Of a DNA stretch of 34,493 nt, positions 7,857-15,824 are shown in pieces. Positions within the stretch are counted from its first letter, which is position 1. Each line of letters begins with the position of its first letter. The notes under the pieces were generated by a model. It was not told where the DNA came from. It did not search any database and was given only the letters and a program-made list of their open reading frames with translations. Origin of the DNA: Terriglobia bacterium (GTDB taxonomy: Bacteria > Acidobacteriota > Terriglobia > Acidiferrales > UBA7541); contig JAIQFG010000054.1 in assembly GCA_020073375.1 (NCBI GenBank), positions 1 to 34,493 on the forward strand. The letters run 5' to 3'. The translations under genes and the position numbers were made by a program.

Positions 7857-8482
7857 TGGAGTTCCGTCCAGCGGAAACAGTTGCGCGCGTGATCGTTGAC
7901 CATGCCGGTGGCTTGCATGAATGCGTAGCAGATGGTGGAGCCTACGAAGCGGAAACCGCGCTTTTTCAAATCCTTGCTCATGACGTCGGAGATCTCCGTT
8001 GACGCGGGTACGCCTCGTGGGCCGCGACGCGAGTGCTGCAGGGGCCGGCCGCCGGTAAATTTCCAAATATAGGAATCGAAGCTGCCGAATTCGCGCTGCA
8101 CGGCGAGAAATGCGCTCGCGTTGGAAACGGTGGCGGAGATTTTCAGGCGGTTGCGGATGATTCCGGGATCGGCCAGAAGGGCGCGTGTTTTTTTGGCGTC
8201 ATAGCGGGCGATTTTTTCGGCGTCGAACTGGTCGAAGACCTCGCGATAGCGGTCGCGCTTGCGCAGGACCGTTTCCCAGCTGAGCCCGGCCTGCGCGCCT
8301 TCCAGGATCAGGAATTCGAACAGGGTGCGGTCGTCGTGCAAAGGGACGCCCCACTCCAGGTCATGGTAGCGGGTCATGACGTCGCTCTGCGCCCAGACGC
8401 ACCTCGGCCGGGGCGCGGCACCGGCGGGCTCTGAAGCAGAGCCCACCGCGGGCGCGATCCCGGCGCGATTTCGACCTGGCAT
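7853..8482 (-). CDS. tag: DNA-3-methyladenine glycosylase I
   Basis: 209 residues from the ATG at 8482. Tag excises 3-methyladenine from alkylated DNA, starting base excision repair. The zinc site characteristic of the family is complete: C28, H40 in RYHDLEWGVP, and H198 with C202 in MVNDHARNC, the last pair with the same spacing as in E. coli Tag. EGAQAGLSWETVLRKR (about residues 61-76) is also typical. The frame remains open to 8569, but those residues overlap trxA antisense-like composition; the ATG at 8482 lies only 7 bp after the trxA stop and leaves the zinc cysteine inside the protein. The stop codon falls within a REPIN. Confidence 0.95.
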   Translation of the reverse strand: MPGRNRAGIAPAVGSASEPAGAAPRPRCVWAQSDVMTRYHDLEWGVPLHDDRTLFEFLILEGAQAGLSWETVLRKRDRYREVFDQFDAEKIARYDAKKTRALLADPGIIRNRLKISATVSNASAFLAVQREFGSFDSYIWKFTGGRPLQHSRRGPRGVPASTEISDVMSKDLKKRGFRFVGSTICYAFMQATGMVNDHARNCFRWTELQ

Positions 8483-8489
8483 GGAGCTC

Positions 8490-8825
8490 TTAGACGAGGT
8501 GGCGCTGAACGGCTTTTTCGATCGCGTCGCGCGGCACGGCGCCGACCACCTGTTCGGCGACCTGACCACCCTTGAAGATGAGCAGCGTGGGGATGCCGCG
8601 GATGTTGAACATGCCGGCGGAATTCGTATTTTCGTCGACGTTCAATTTCACAACCTTGATTTTTCCCTTGTAGGCGGTGGCAATTTCGGCCACCGTGGGC
8701 GCCAGCATCAGGCATGGCCGGCACCACTCGGCCCAGAAATCGACCATCACGGGCTGGGTCTTACTTGCGTCAATGACCTCGGCCTGAAACGTGCTGTCCG
8801 TCACATTGGTTACGTTATCTGCCAT
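8490..8825 (-). CDS. trxA: Thioredoxin with WCRPC active site
   Basis: 111 residues, classical single-domain thioredoxin. The redox centre is W34-C35-R36-P37-C38; the usual residue between the first Cys and Pro is Gly, so this is a variant CRPC. The rest of the fold is canonical: FWAEW before the site, LNVDENTNSAGMFNIRGIPTLLIFKGG with the cis-proline. No signal peptide, so it is cytosolic. The gene overlaps the end of glgA by 11 bp and is followed after 7 bp by tag, so the three are probably one transcription unit. It probably acts as a general disulfide reductase; the Arg could shift redox potential or partner choice. Confidence 0.95.
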   Translation of the reverse strand: MADNVTNVTDSTFQAEVIDASKTQPVMVDFWAEWCRPCLMLAPTVAEIATAYKGKIKVVKLNVDENTNSAGMFNIRGIPTLLIFKGGQVAEQVVGAVPRDAIEKAVQRHLV

Positions 8826-10350
8826 GAGAACCCTTTCCTGTAGGAACCGCCGGGGGTATCTTATCCGACTTTACCCCGGCTAGATTAGATGTAGTTGCCG
8901 TAGTTCGGATTCTGGATTTACAAACTACCTCATACAGCCTGGCATATTCAATCGCGGATGCCTGCCAGGAAAAATCCTTGGCCATGCCGTTGAGCTGAAT
9001 GCGCCGCCAGGACGCCGGGTCATTGCGGTAGACGTGCAGAGCCTGGCGAATCGCCACCAGCAATGCATCTCCATCATACGCCTGAAACTTGAAGCCGGTG
9101 CCGTTTCCTGTGGCGGGATCGAAGGCCTCGATGGTGTCGTCGAGGCCGCCGGTGGCGCGCACAACGGGGACGGTGCCGTACTTCAAACTGTAAATCTGGT
9201 TCAGGCCGCACGGTTCGTAATGCGAGGGCATGAGAAATATGTCGGCCCCGGCCTCGATCTTGTGGGCCAGGGCATTGTCGTATTTTATTTGCACACCGAG
9301 TTTCGAGGGATGGGCTTTCTGCAGGTCGCGCATTAATTTTTCGTAGCGCGGCTCGCCCGCTCCCAGCGCCACCAGGGCCAGATCCGCGGCCAGCAAGTCG
9401 GGCGCAATTTTTTCGATCAGGTCAAAACCCTTTTGCCCGGCAAAACGAGAGACGATTCCGATCAGGGGTTTGCGGACGGTGTCGCCGGGCAGGCCGAAAG
9501 CTTCCACGAGATTTTTCTTGCAGGCTGTTTTCCCGGATAACTCCTTCGCCGAATAGCGCGCGGCGATGAGGTTGTCTTTTTCCGGGCTCCAGGCCGAATA
9601 GTCCGCGCCGTTGAGAATGCCGCTGAGATGCGCGGCGCGATTGCGCACAACGCCGTCCAGGCCGTGGCCGTATTCCGGCGTCTGGATTTCCCTGGCGTAT
9701 TTGGGGCTGACGGTGGTCAGGTAGTCGGCGTATACCAACCCGCCCTTCAGGAAATTGACGCGGCCGTAAAATTCCAGGGCATCGACCGCGAACAGGGCTT
9801 CGGGCAGGCCTAAGTTCTTCATCGCTTCCTTGGGAAACGCGCCTTGATAGCCCATGTTGTGAACGGTAAAAACCACGGGGAGGGAGTGCACGGCGGGGTC
9901 ATCGGCATATTCGGTCCTGAGCAGGGCGGGAACCAGGCCTGTCTGCCAGTCGTGGCAATGGATGAGATCGGGCATCCAAACGCGTTTGCAGAACTCGATG
10001 GTCGCGCGGGAAAATTCGCCGAAGCGCTCGGCGTTGTCCGGGTAATCCTTCCCGGCCACGCCGTAGAGTTGCTCGCGATCGAAATATTCCGGATCGTCGA
10101 CGAGGTAGTAGTGCACACCGTGTACCAGGCCGCCGTCGGCAATCTTTGGAAAACGCGGGGCGCCGCCCATGGGAATAGTGAGGCTGGGTGCGGCTGCCGA
10201 GACCGTGCGCGAGTCGCGGTACCGCGGGAGCAACACTGCGACATCGTGCCCGCGGGCGGCCAGCGCCTTGGGCAGCGCTTCGATCACGTCCGCCAAACCG
10301 CCGGTTTTAGAGAACGGCAAACCTTCGGGTGCGGCAAAAAGGATTTTCAT
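8815..10350 (-). CDS. glgA: Glycogen synthase (ADP-glucose type, GT5)
   Basis: 511 residues from the ATG at 10350. GlgA transfers glucose from ADP-glucose to alpha-1,4-glucan. The N-terminal catalytic domain opens with MKILFAAPEG and the ADP-glucose-binding KTGGLADV (15-22). HCHDWQTGLVPALLR and VFTVHNMGYQGAFP follow. The C-terminal GT-B half shows IGIVSRFAGQKGFDLI, the E-containing PSHYEPCGLNQIYSLKYGTVPVVRATGGLDDTI, all family landmarks. The 23 residues upstream of this ATG in the same frame lack such features and were left out. The last about 35 residues form a tail beyond the usual end and overlap trxA by 11 bp. No glgB, glgC or glgP lies nearby. Confidence 0.96.
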   Translation of the reverse strand: MKILFAAPEGLPFSKTGGLADVIEALPKALAARGHDVAVLLPRYRDSRTVSAAAPSLTIPMGGAPRFPKIADGGLVHGVHYYLVDDPEYFDREQLYGVAGKDYPDNAERFGEFSRATIEFCKRVWMPDLIHCHDWQTGLVPALLRTEYADDPAVHSLPVVFTVHNMGYQGAFPKEAMKNLGLPEALFAVDALEFYGRVNFLKGGLVYADYLTTVSPKYAREIQTPEYGHGLDGVVRNRAAHLSGILNGADYSAWSPEKDNLIAARYSAKELSGKTACKKNLVEAFGLPGDTVRKPLIGIVSRFAGQKGFDLIEKIAPDLLAADLALVALGAGEPRYEKLMRDLQKAHPSKLGVQIKYDNALAHKIEAGADIFLMPSHYEPCGLNQIYSLKYGTVPVVRATGGLDDTIEAFDPATGNGTGFKFQAYDGDALLVAIRQALHVYRNDPASWRRIQLNGMAKDFSWQASAIEYARLYEVVCKSRIRTTATTSNLAGVKSDKIPPAVPTGKGSHGR

Positions 10351-10430
10351 GTGCGTTTCAAGCTCTCCAACGTACTGAAAGGCTTTGGCGGCGTCAAGAA
10401 CACTCCGCAATACCAGCAAGAAAGAACTTT

Positions 10431-10505
10431 TGTAGGATAGGCACTCGTGCCTGTGCCGGTCAACCTCGGTACGGTTGCGGGGCCAGGCAAGAGTGCTTGT
10501 CCTAC
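10431..10505. repeat. REPIN-like doublet (variant GATAGGCACTCGTGCC)
   Basis: Starts TGTAGGATAGGCACTCGTG and ends GTGCTTGTCCTAC; the two outer halves are near inverted complements. It lies between divergent glgA and rsmA, so any promoters for these genes must flank it. Confidence 0.65.
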
Positions 10506-10556
10506 TGAAAAGCGGGGAGCGCGCGAAGGTCGGCGGGCTTGGTACACTTGCAGGCT

Positions 10557-11336
10557 ATGTCACCGGAAAAACTGGGGCAGCATTTTCTCTCCGAGAGCAG
10601 CTGGCAAGAACGCATCGCGCGCGCGATAGGCATCGATGAAGGCGTGTGGGTGGAGATCGGCGCGGGGCACGGAGAAATGACGATGCGGCTGGCGCGGCGG
10701 GCGAAGAAAGTATTCGCTATTGAGCTTGACGCGCGCCTGGCCGCGCATCTGCGCCGGGATATGGCTCGCTATCTCAACGTGGAAGTAATTGAAAGCGACG
10801 TCATGGCCGTGGATTTCGGCAGGATCACCGGCGGCGCGCGATTTTCCGTTTACGGGAGCCTGCCGTATTACATTACGTCGCCGATCCTGCACCGGCTGTT
10901 CGAGCACGCGGAGAGGATCGATGCGATCCACATCGTGATTCAATTGGAGGTTGCCAAGCGGATCGTGGCGGCGCCCGGGCGACGGGATTACGGATACCTT
11001 TCGGTGGCGTCTCAGTGGTTCGGACGGCCGGAAATCGTGTATCCGATTCCGGCGGGGGCGTTCCGGCCGCCGCCAAAAGTCGATTCCGCGCTGGTGAGTT
11101 TCCGGATGCCGGGGGAGCGCGCGAAAATCACGGTTGACGATGAAGGAGCGTTCCTCGAATTCGTGAAGGAATGCTTCGCACAGAAGAGGAAGACGCTGCG
11201 CAACAATTTGCGGGCGCGGCTGGGGAAGCAGGCCGAAGGCGTGCTGCTCGAAGCGGGGGTTGCGGCGGGCGCGCGAGCTGAGGAGTTGACTGCGGGGGAG
11301 CTTGCGGGGGTGTTTCGGGTGGCGCGGGGGCGCTAA
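10557..11336 (+). CDS. rsmA: 16S rRNA (adenine(1518)-N(6)/adenine(1519)-N(6))-dimethyltransferase
   Basis: 259 residues. RsmA (KsgA) dimethylates two adjacent adenosines near the 3' end of 16S rRNA during small-subunit maturation. The N-terminus LGQHFL is diagnostic; motif I is VEIGAGHGEM (32-41), and VIESDVMAVD (77-86) follows. Motif IV reads GSLPYYITSP (100-109), where most relatives have GNLPYN or GNLPYY; the Asn that contacts the target adenine is Ser101 here. The C-terminal domain carries FRPPPKVDSALV and CFAQKRKTLRNNL, also typical. The ATG at 10557 is preferred over an in-frame TTG at 10539 because the protein then starts just ahead of the conserved block. Single gene, divergent from glgA. 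Confidence 0.94.
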   Translation: MSPEKLGQHFLSESSWQERIARAIGIDEGVWVEIGAGHGEMTMRLARRAKKVFAIELDARLAAHLRRDMARYLNVEVIESDVMAVDFGRITGGARFSVYGSLPYYITSPILHRLFEHAERIDAIHIVIQLEVAKRIVAAPGRRDYGYLSVASQWFGRPEIVYPIPAGAFRPPPKVDSALVSFRMPGERAKITVDDEGAFLEFVKECFAQKRKTLRNNLRARLGKQAEGVLLEAGVAAGARAEELTAGELAGVFRVARGR

Positions 11337-11348
11337 AACCAAAATTCC

Positions 11349-11509
11349 AAGGCTTTAACACACGGAACACCGAGAACACAGAGGGCACGGAGAAAACCAA
11401 AATACTGGAGGAGAAGACAAGATAAAGCGGGCTGTGGTGGAATTTGCTTTTTGCTCCTTTAATTTTCTCTGCGTTCTCCGTGCCCTCGGTGTTCTCTGTG
11501 TTAAAGCTT
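11349..11509. repeat. Large inverted repeat with 9-bp units (copy 1)
   Basis: The left arm is AAGGCTTTA followed by four 9-bp units of the type ACACAGAGG. The right arm is the inverted equivalent ending TTAAAGCTT. About 65 bp of non-conserved, AT-richer spacer separates them. It lies between convergent rsmA and the phosphodiesterase. Sister copies are at 15641-15791 and 29125-29296. Confidence 0.85.
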
Positions 11510-11559
11510 TTCGCTTTTCGCTTTTTGATTTTTTCACTGGCGCGATAAAACCCGCCCGC

Positions 11560-12300
11560 TCATGCCCCTTGTTCGCGGATCACGTCGATCAACCGGTCCG
11601 GGTAATCGGTCATGATGCCGTCGACGCCGGCATCCATCAGGCGCCGCATCTGGTCGGGCTCGTTGATGGTCCAGGCCACAACTTGCAATCCTGCTTCATG
11701 AGCTTTTTTCACCAGGGATGGCGTGACCAGGTCGCCGCGCGGCGCCAGTTGGCGGGCGCCGAGGTGCACGGCGCGCTCGACCAGATCGCTGGAGGGAATC
11801 TCGCACAGAAATCCGGTCATTACCGTTTCATCGAGGCGGTAGACGGAATCCAGCGTGGCGGAATCGAACGAAAGGATGATCACTCGCGCAAACGCCTGGG
11901 CATTGCGCACTGCGGCGACCACCGAGTGCTCCACGCCCCAGGCGGAGCCGGACTTTATTTCCAGATAAAAATTAACGTCGTGTTCTTTTGAGAATTCGAG
12001 GATTTCGCCGAGCGTGGGGACGCGCTCGCCGGCGTAGGAAACCGGCGCGCGCGAACCAAACCAGGTGCCGGCGTCCAGGGCGCGGATCTGCTCCAGCGAT
12101 TGCATGTGAACCTGGCCGTGGCCGCTGGTGGTGCGGTCCAGGGTCGTGTCATGGATGGCGATGATTCGCGCGTCCCTGCTGATCTGCAGGTCGGTCTCGA
12201 TAAAGCGCGCGCCCATTTCGACGGCCTTGCGAAACGCCGCCATCGTATTTTCCGGCGCGTGCCCCGAGGCACCGCGATGCGCTACGACCCAAACGGACAC
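11560..12300 (-). CDS. Glycerophosphodiester phosphodiesterase
   Basis: 246 residues from a GTG start. The GDPD TIM barrel hydrolyses glycerophosphodiesters to glycerol 3-phosphate and an alcohol. Catalytic and metal residues are visible: H8-R9 in AHRGASG, E17-N18 in APENT, E35 and D37 in ETDLQ, H50 in IIAIHD, later YLEIKSG and the C-terminal VVAWTINEP and DGIMTDYPD. The GTG at 12300 is chosen because GGAGAG stands 4 bp upstream and it begins right before the first strand. An ATG at 12354 lacks a ribosome binding site. With this start there is no signal peptide, so a cytosolic enzyme is expected. It diverges from the BON-domain gene. Confidence 0.93.
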   Translation of the reverse strand: MSVWVVAHRGASGHAPENTMAAFRKAVEMGARFIETDLQISRDARIIAIHDTTLDRTTSGHGQVHMQSLEQIRALDAGTWFGSRAPVSYAGERVPTLGEILEFSKEHDVNFYLEIKSGSAWGVEHSVVAAVRNAQAFARVIILSFDSATLDSVYRLDETVMTGFLCEIPSSDLVERAVHLGARQLAPRGDLVTPSLVKKAHEAGLQVVAWTINEPDQMRRLMDAGVDGIMTDYPDRLIDVIREQGA

Positions 12301-12488
12301 TCGGCTCTCCGCAATCCCATTTTGTGCAGGAAATGGATCCAATCCCAACGCCATCGTAGCAGACTTGGCAAGAGCGTTTGCAGGCCTTCGGCATCGCCTG
12401 TTTCCAGGCTGCTTTTCGCGACATGGCCGCATCTAATTATTTGAAGGCGAAAGAAACGGGCTGGGAAGAAAGCAGAAAGGAGTGTTCC

Positions 12489-13049
12489 ATGAGAATCGCT
12501 TCTCGTGCAGCAAGAGTTATTTCTCTGGCGGGGGCGCTCGTTCTGGCAGGGTTGGCGCTGGGGGTTGCGGGGGCGAATGCCGCAACGGGGATCACGCCCG
12601 ATGCCGCAACCATTGGCAGCCAGGTGCGTCACGACCTCGTCACGCTGCCTTGGTATAACCTGTTCGACAATCTCCAGTATCAGGTCAACGGCAGCGAAGT
12701 GATCCTCAGCGGGCAGGTGATCAGCCAGCACGCGGTGACGAAGTACGACGCGGAAAAAGCCGTAAAACGCATTCCCGGCGTAACCCTCGTCGTGAACAAC
12801 ATCGAGGTGCTGCCGGTATCCCAATTTGACGACCAGATCCGCCGGGCCGAGTACCGGACCATTTTTTCCAGGGGGGATCTGGGGCGATATACGATGGGAG
12901 CGGTGCCGCAGTTTCACATCCTTGTGAAGAACGGACATGTGACGCTCGAAGGCGTGGTCATGAATCAGATGGATAAAAACATAGCGGGGATCGTTGCGAA
13001 CACGGTCCCGAACGTATTCTCCGTAACCAACAATTTACAAATCGGCTGA
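12489..13049 (+). CDS. Secreted or periplasmic BON-domain protein
   Basis: 186 residues. Residues 1-31 form a signal peptide (positively charged start, Leu/Ala-rich core, ANA-A cleavage site). Two BON domains follow at about 45-110 and 115-186, shown by IGSQVRHDLVTLPWYNLFDNLQYQVNGSEVILSGQV-type and FHILVKNGHVTLEGVVMN-type patterns (fragments only). BON domains bind phospholipid or connect envelope structures, as in OsmY. The ATG has AAAGGAG 8 bp upstream. Transcription ends at a strong terminator at 13073-13120. The likely role is envelope stress protection (inference); the gene stands alone. Confidence 0.9.
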   Translation: MRIASRAARVISLAGALVLAGLALGVAGANAATGITPDAATIGSQVRHDLVTLPWYNLFDNLQYQVNGSEVILSGQVISQHAVTKYDAEKAVKRIPGVTLVVNNIEVLPVSQFDDQIRRAEYRTIFSRGDLGRYTMGAVPQFHILVKNGHVTLEGVVMNQMDKNIAGIVANTVPNVFSVTNNLQIG

Positions 13050-13072
13050 CGGGTTGTCTTCCCTCTCTGGAG

Positions 13073-13120
13073 CGCCGGCGGGCCCGGAACCATCGGGCCC
13101 TCCGGCGTTTTCGTTTTCTT
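13073..13120 (+). terminator. Rho-independent terminator of the BON gene
   Basis: A 14-bp GC-rich stem (13073-13086 with 13094-13107, one mismatch) and a 7-nt loop are followed by TTTTCGTTTTC. It begins 24 bp after the BON stop codon. Confidence 0.9.
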
Positions 13121-13178
13121 GTTTCCCATCCATTTTTCAGTTGGCACGCGGGCGATCCAGAGGTATAAAGCCAAACCT

Positions 13179-13846
13179 ATGCCGGACGCGAAGCCGACAG
13201 TGTTTGTAACGGGGGAAGCGGATTCATGGGGCGGCGCCTGATCGCCGAACTGGTTCGCCGCGGAATTTCGGTGAAGGCGCTGGTACGCAGCGGCTCGAAG
13301 CGCAAACTTCCGTCGGGATGCGCGGCCGTCACCGGGGACGCGCTCGACAAAAATTCCTTCGCTTCGCAGATAGCGCCGGCGGATACGTTTGTCCAGCTGG
13401 TCGGAGTGACGCACCCCAATCCCTCAAAGAAAAATGAATTTCAGGCCGTGGATTTGGGCTCGGCGAAAGCAGCCATCGAAGCGGCGCGCGAGGCGGGGAT
13501 CAAGCACTTCGTTTATGTGAGCGTGGCGCAGCCCGCGCCGGTGATGAAATATTACATCGAAGTACGCGCCAAGGCCGAGGCGATGCTGCGCGAGACCGGG
13601 ATGAACGCCACGATTCTGCGCCCCTGGTACGTGCTGGGGCCGGGGCGGCGTTGGCCCATTTTTTTGAAGCCGATGTACTGGCTGATGGAACAGATTCCGT
13701 CCACGCGGGAATCGGCGCGGCGATTGGGCCTGGTGACGATCGATCAGATGGTGGGGGCGCTGGCGCGGGCGGTGGAAAATCCGCCGCGGGGCGTGCGCAT
13801 TGTGAGCGTGCCCGAGATCCGCGGGGAATCCGTTTCTCTGTCCTGA
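13179..13846 (+). pseudogene. NAD(P)-binding NmrA/SDR-like protein, broken by a 1-bp frameshift
   Basis: From the ATG at 13179 the frame reads MPDAKPTVFVTGE and runs into TGA after 20 codons. Adding one G to the run of five G at 13211-13215 would give VFVTGGSGFMGRRLIAEL, a textbook atypical-SDR dinucleotide-binding motif continuous with the long downstream frame that ends at 13846 (222 residues in total). Downstream features fit the NAD(P)H-binding/NmrA family: a short alpha-beta core, AAIEAAREAGIKHFVYVS and ATILRPWYVLGPG. Translation from the internal ATG at 13226 would lack the whole nucleotide-binding loop. Either the gene is a pseudogene, the base is an assembly error, or expression depends on slippage at the G run. 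Confidence 0.85.
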
Positions 13847-13881
13847 ACGATTCCGGCGGATGACGCCGCATGCCGGGCAAT

Positions 13882-14346
13882 TTATTTCTTCGCGCGATCC
13901 TTCAGTAGGCCCTTGAGTTCGGACATGAATTCCTTCACGTCCTTGAAATCGAGATAAACCGAGGCAAAGCGCACGTAGGCGACTTTGTCGATTTTCTTGA
14001 TGCGGTTCATCAGGAGTTCGCCGATTTCGCTGGTCTTGCGCTCGCGTTCGGGAGCTTCGTGGACGAAGCGCTCGACCTCATCCACCAAGGCTTCCAGTTT
14101 TGCGGTGGGGACGGGGCGCTTTTCGCACGATTTCAGCAATCCTTGCAGAATCTTCTGGCGGTCGAAGCGCTCCCGGCGGCCGTCCTTCTTGATGACCATG
14201 TAGGGGATTTCGTCGATGCGTTCATAGGTGGTGTAGCGGCGGCCGCACTTCAGGCATTCGCGGCGGCGGCGAATCAGGTCGCCGGCGCGGCCTTCGCGCG
14301 AATCGATCACCTTGTCTTCGACGGCCGTGCAGAATGGACATTTCAC
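13882..14346 (-). CDS. nrdR: Transcriptional repressor of ribonucleotide reductase genes
   Basis: 154 residues, standard NrdR length. The N-terminal zinc ribbon has C3-C6 (CPFC) and C31-C34 (CLKC), followed by RRYTTYERI and an ATP-cone domain (about 49-139, IKKDGRRERFDRQKIL), which senses ATP/dATP. NrdR binds paired NrdR boxes before ribonucleotide reductase operons. The start is GTG at 14346, which overlaps the TGA of the upstream flippase-like gene (GTGA, 4 bp), so translation is probably coupled. No ribonucleotide reductase gene lies in this window; the C-terminus is Lys-rich. Confidence 0.96.
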   Translation of the reverse strand: MKCPFCTAVEDKVIDSREGRAGDLIRRRRECLKCGRRYTTYERIDEIPYMVIKKDGRRERFDRQKILQGLLKSCEKRPVPTAKLEALVDEVERFVHEAPERERKTSEIGELLMNRIKKIDKVAYVRFASVYLDFKDVKEFMSELKGLLKDRAKK

Positions 14347-15503
14347 CGCGCCGAATCTCTCCGCACTTTCTCTTTCACTTCGCTGGAAACGGGAGTCCCG
14401 TTGGTTCCCTGCACCGAGACATGCTTGCCGACCTCTTCCGCGTCAGCTTCGGCGCGCGCCAACTGGCGCAATTCGCCGACCGACATGCCCTCATGGATCA
14501 GCAGAGGAATGCCGACGAGCGTGCAGCTTGCAAACGTAATCAGCCAGAGCACCACGGCAATGGCGATGGCGGGTTCCTGCTCGACGCCGAAGATGGCGGT
14601 GAGGCCGACGATGCTGGCGATCTGCGCGCCTCCGCCGATTCCCGGCAATTGCAACACTGAACCGACGAGCGTGACCGCCAGCAACAGCATGGCCCCCGAA
14701 AAATTCATCTCCGAATGAACGAACGCGCTTGGGAACGCTTCGGCGACCCACAAGTAAACGAGCGAAGCGAGCGCCCAGTGCGCGGCCGTATAGCCGATGG
14801 CGGCCCAAAGATCGGGCAGCGTGCGGATGGCCTGCAAGCCTTCGCTGATCCCGGAAAGAAATGCGGCAATGCGCGTGCGAAAGCCGCCGGCATCGCGCCA
14901 GCGGGCCAGGGCGCGATCCACTGCTCCGGCGCCGTGCACGCGGTAGTAGACCAGCACGGCCATCGCACCAGCCATCCCCACGAGCAGAAGCCAGCCGCCA
15001 TGCCGCGCGTGCTCCACCCAATTCATGTCCGCGCCCGCATCTGAAAGGCGCCCGGGAAACACCAGCAGGCTAAGGCAGGCCAGGGCGGCAGCGGCGGCGA
15101 AATCGCAGAAACGCTCCAGAAAAAAAATCCCGAACATGCTGGCAACAGGAAGGCGGTCTTTGCGGGCCAGAAGCATCGGGCGCATGGGTTCCCCGGCGCG
15201 CCCGAGAACAAAAATGGCGGCGAAGCCCATCACGGTGCCGGCAAATGTGTTGCGAAAAGTTGTTGGCCCGACGTAGCGGCAAAAGCGCTGCCAGCGCACC
15301 GCCCGGATCGCATAGCAGCCGTAAATCGAGACCAGAGCGAGCAACAGCAGCCAGACATTGGCGTTGCCAACGCTGACAATGAATTTCCTCCACGTAAAAT
15401 CGGCCAGATGAATCTTATGGCGGGATTGATAGGCGAGCGCGACCAGGGCCGCCAGAATGATAAGCGCGATGAATAACCTGCGAAGAGTTCCACGCATCCG
15501 CAC
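14343..15503 (-). CDS. Lysylphosphatidylglycerol synthase TM-region / flippase-like membrane protein
   Basis: 386 residues from GTG 15503, or 384 from ATG 15497. The protein has about eight hydrophobic helices. It fits the LPG_synthase_TM (UPF0104) family: an N-terminal helix, IRAVRWQRFCRYVGP, GRAGEPMRPMLLARK, and a Gly-rich QLPGIGGGAQIASIVGL near the C-terminus. Relatives include the membrane domain of MprF and the flippase-like AglD-type proteins, which move lipids across the inner membrane; no aminoacyl-transfer domain is attached here, so lysinylation is not implied. A charged 50-residue cytosolic tail follows the last helix. It overlaps nrdR by 4 bp. A possible promoter with an inverted repeat lies at 15508-15546. 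Confidence 0.88.
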   Translation of the reverse strand: MRMRGTLRRLFIALIILAALVALAYQSRHKIHLADFTWRKFIVSVGNANVWLLLLALVSIYGCYAIRAVRWQRFCRYVGPTTFRNTFAGTVMGFAAIFVLGRAGEPMRPMLLARKDRLPVASMFGIFFLERFCDFAAAAALACLSLLVFPGRLSDAGADMNWVEHARHGGWLLLVGMAGAMAVLVYYRVHGAGAVDRALARWRDAGGFRTRIAAFLSGISEGLQAIRTLPDLWAAIGYTAAHWALASLVYLWVAEAFPSAFVHSEMNFSGAMLLLAVTLVGSVLQLPGIGGGAQIASIVGLTAIFGVEQEPAIAIAVVLWLITFASCTLVGIPLLIHEGMSVGELRQLARAEADAEEVGKHVSVQGTNGTPVSSEVKEKVRRDSAR

Positions 15504-15507
15504 GCGA

Positions 15508-15536
15508 GGTTAACCGCTGGCCAGTGGGGGTGTCAA
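15508..15536 (-). promoter_or_regulatory. Possible sigma70 promoter with overlapping palindrome
   Basis: On the minus strand TTGACA (15531-15536) and TTAACC (15508-15513) are 17 bp apart. The -35 hexamer lies inside the inverted repeat GTGTCA/TGACAC (15530-15546), which could be an operator. Transcription would start almost at the annotated GTG, so translation from the ATG at 15497 or a leaderless message must be assumed. Confidence 0.4.
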
Positions 15537-15640
15537 GAAATGACACGGATTTGAGTTCTAAATTTGCGCCTGCAACAGAAGGGAAAAATGAACAATTTGT
15601 AACATGATGGGGTCCTTGTCCGGGGGAAATCTAAACCTGA

Positions 15641-15791
15641 AAGCTTTAACACAGGGAACACTGAGGGCACAGAGGGCCCAGAGAAAAACAAAATCGGGGA
15701 GAGTAAGAGCAAAAAGAGATTTTATTAATTCTTGAAATCAATGGGGTTCTCTGTGTCCTCTGTGCCCTCATTGTTCTCTGTGCTAAAGCTT
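15641..15791. repeat. Large inverted repeat with 9-bp units (copy 2)
   Basis: AAGCTTTA plus four 9-bp units (ACACAGGGA, ACACTGAGG, GCACAGAGG, GCCCAGAGA) face an inverted arm that ends TAAAGCTT. The spacer is about 58 bp and includes TTCTTGAAAT, a string also present in the spacer of copy 3. Confidence 0.85.
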
Positions 15792-15824
15792 TTTGCGAAT
15801 TTTAGCGCTACCCGGCGCCGGCTG

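Larger units (their letters stand above)
15504..15824. other. 321-bp intergenic region between the flippase gene and aroA
   Basis: It holds the possible promoter at 15508-15536, a small inverted repeat GTGTCA-AGAAA-TGACAC (15530-15546), and the large 9-bp-unit repeat at 15641-15791. No open frame in it looks like a gene. Confidence 0.6.

Noticed and set aside
13226..13846. Intact short dehydrogenase starting at ATG 13226
   Set aside because: This start removes the nucleotide-binding loop, which is present one frame away just upstream; a frameshift explains the data better.
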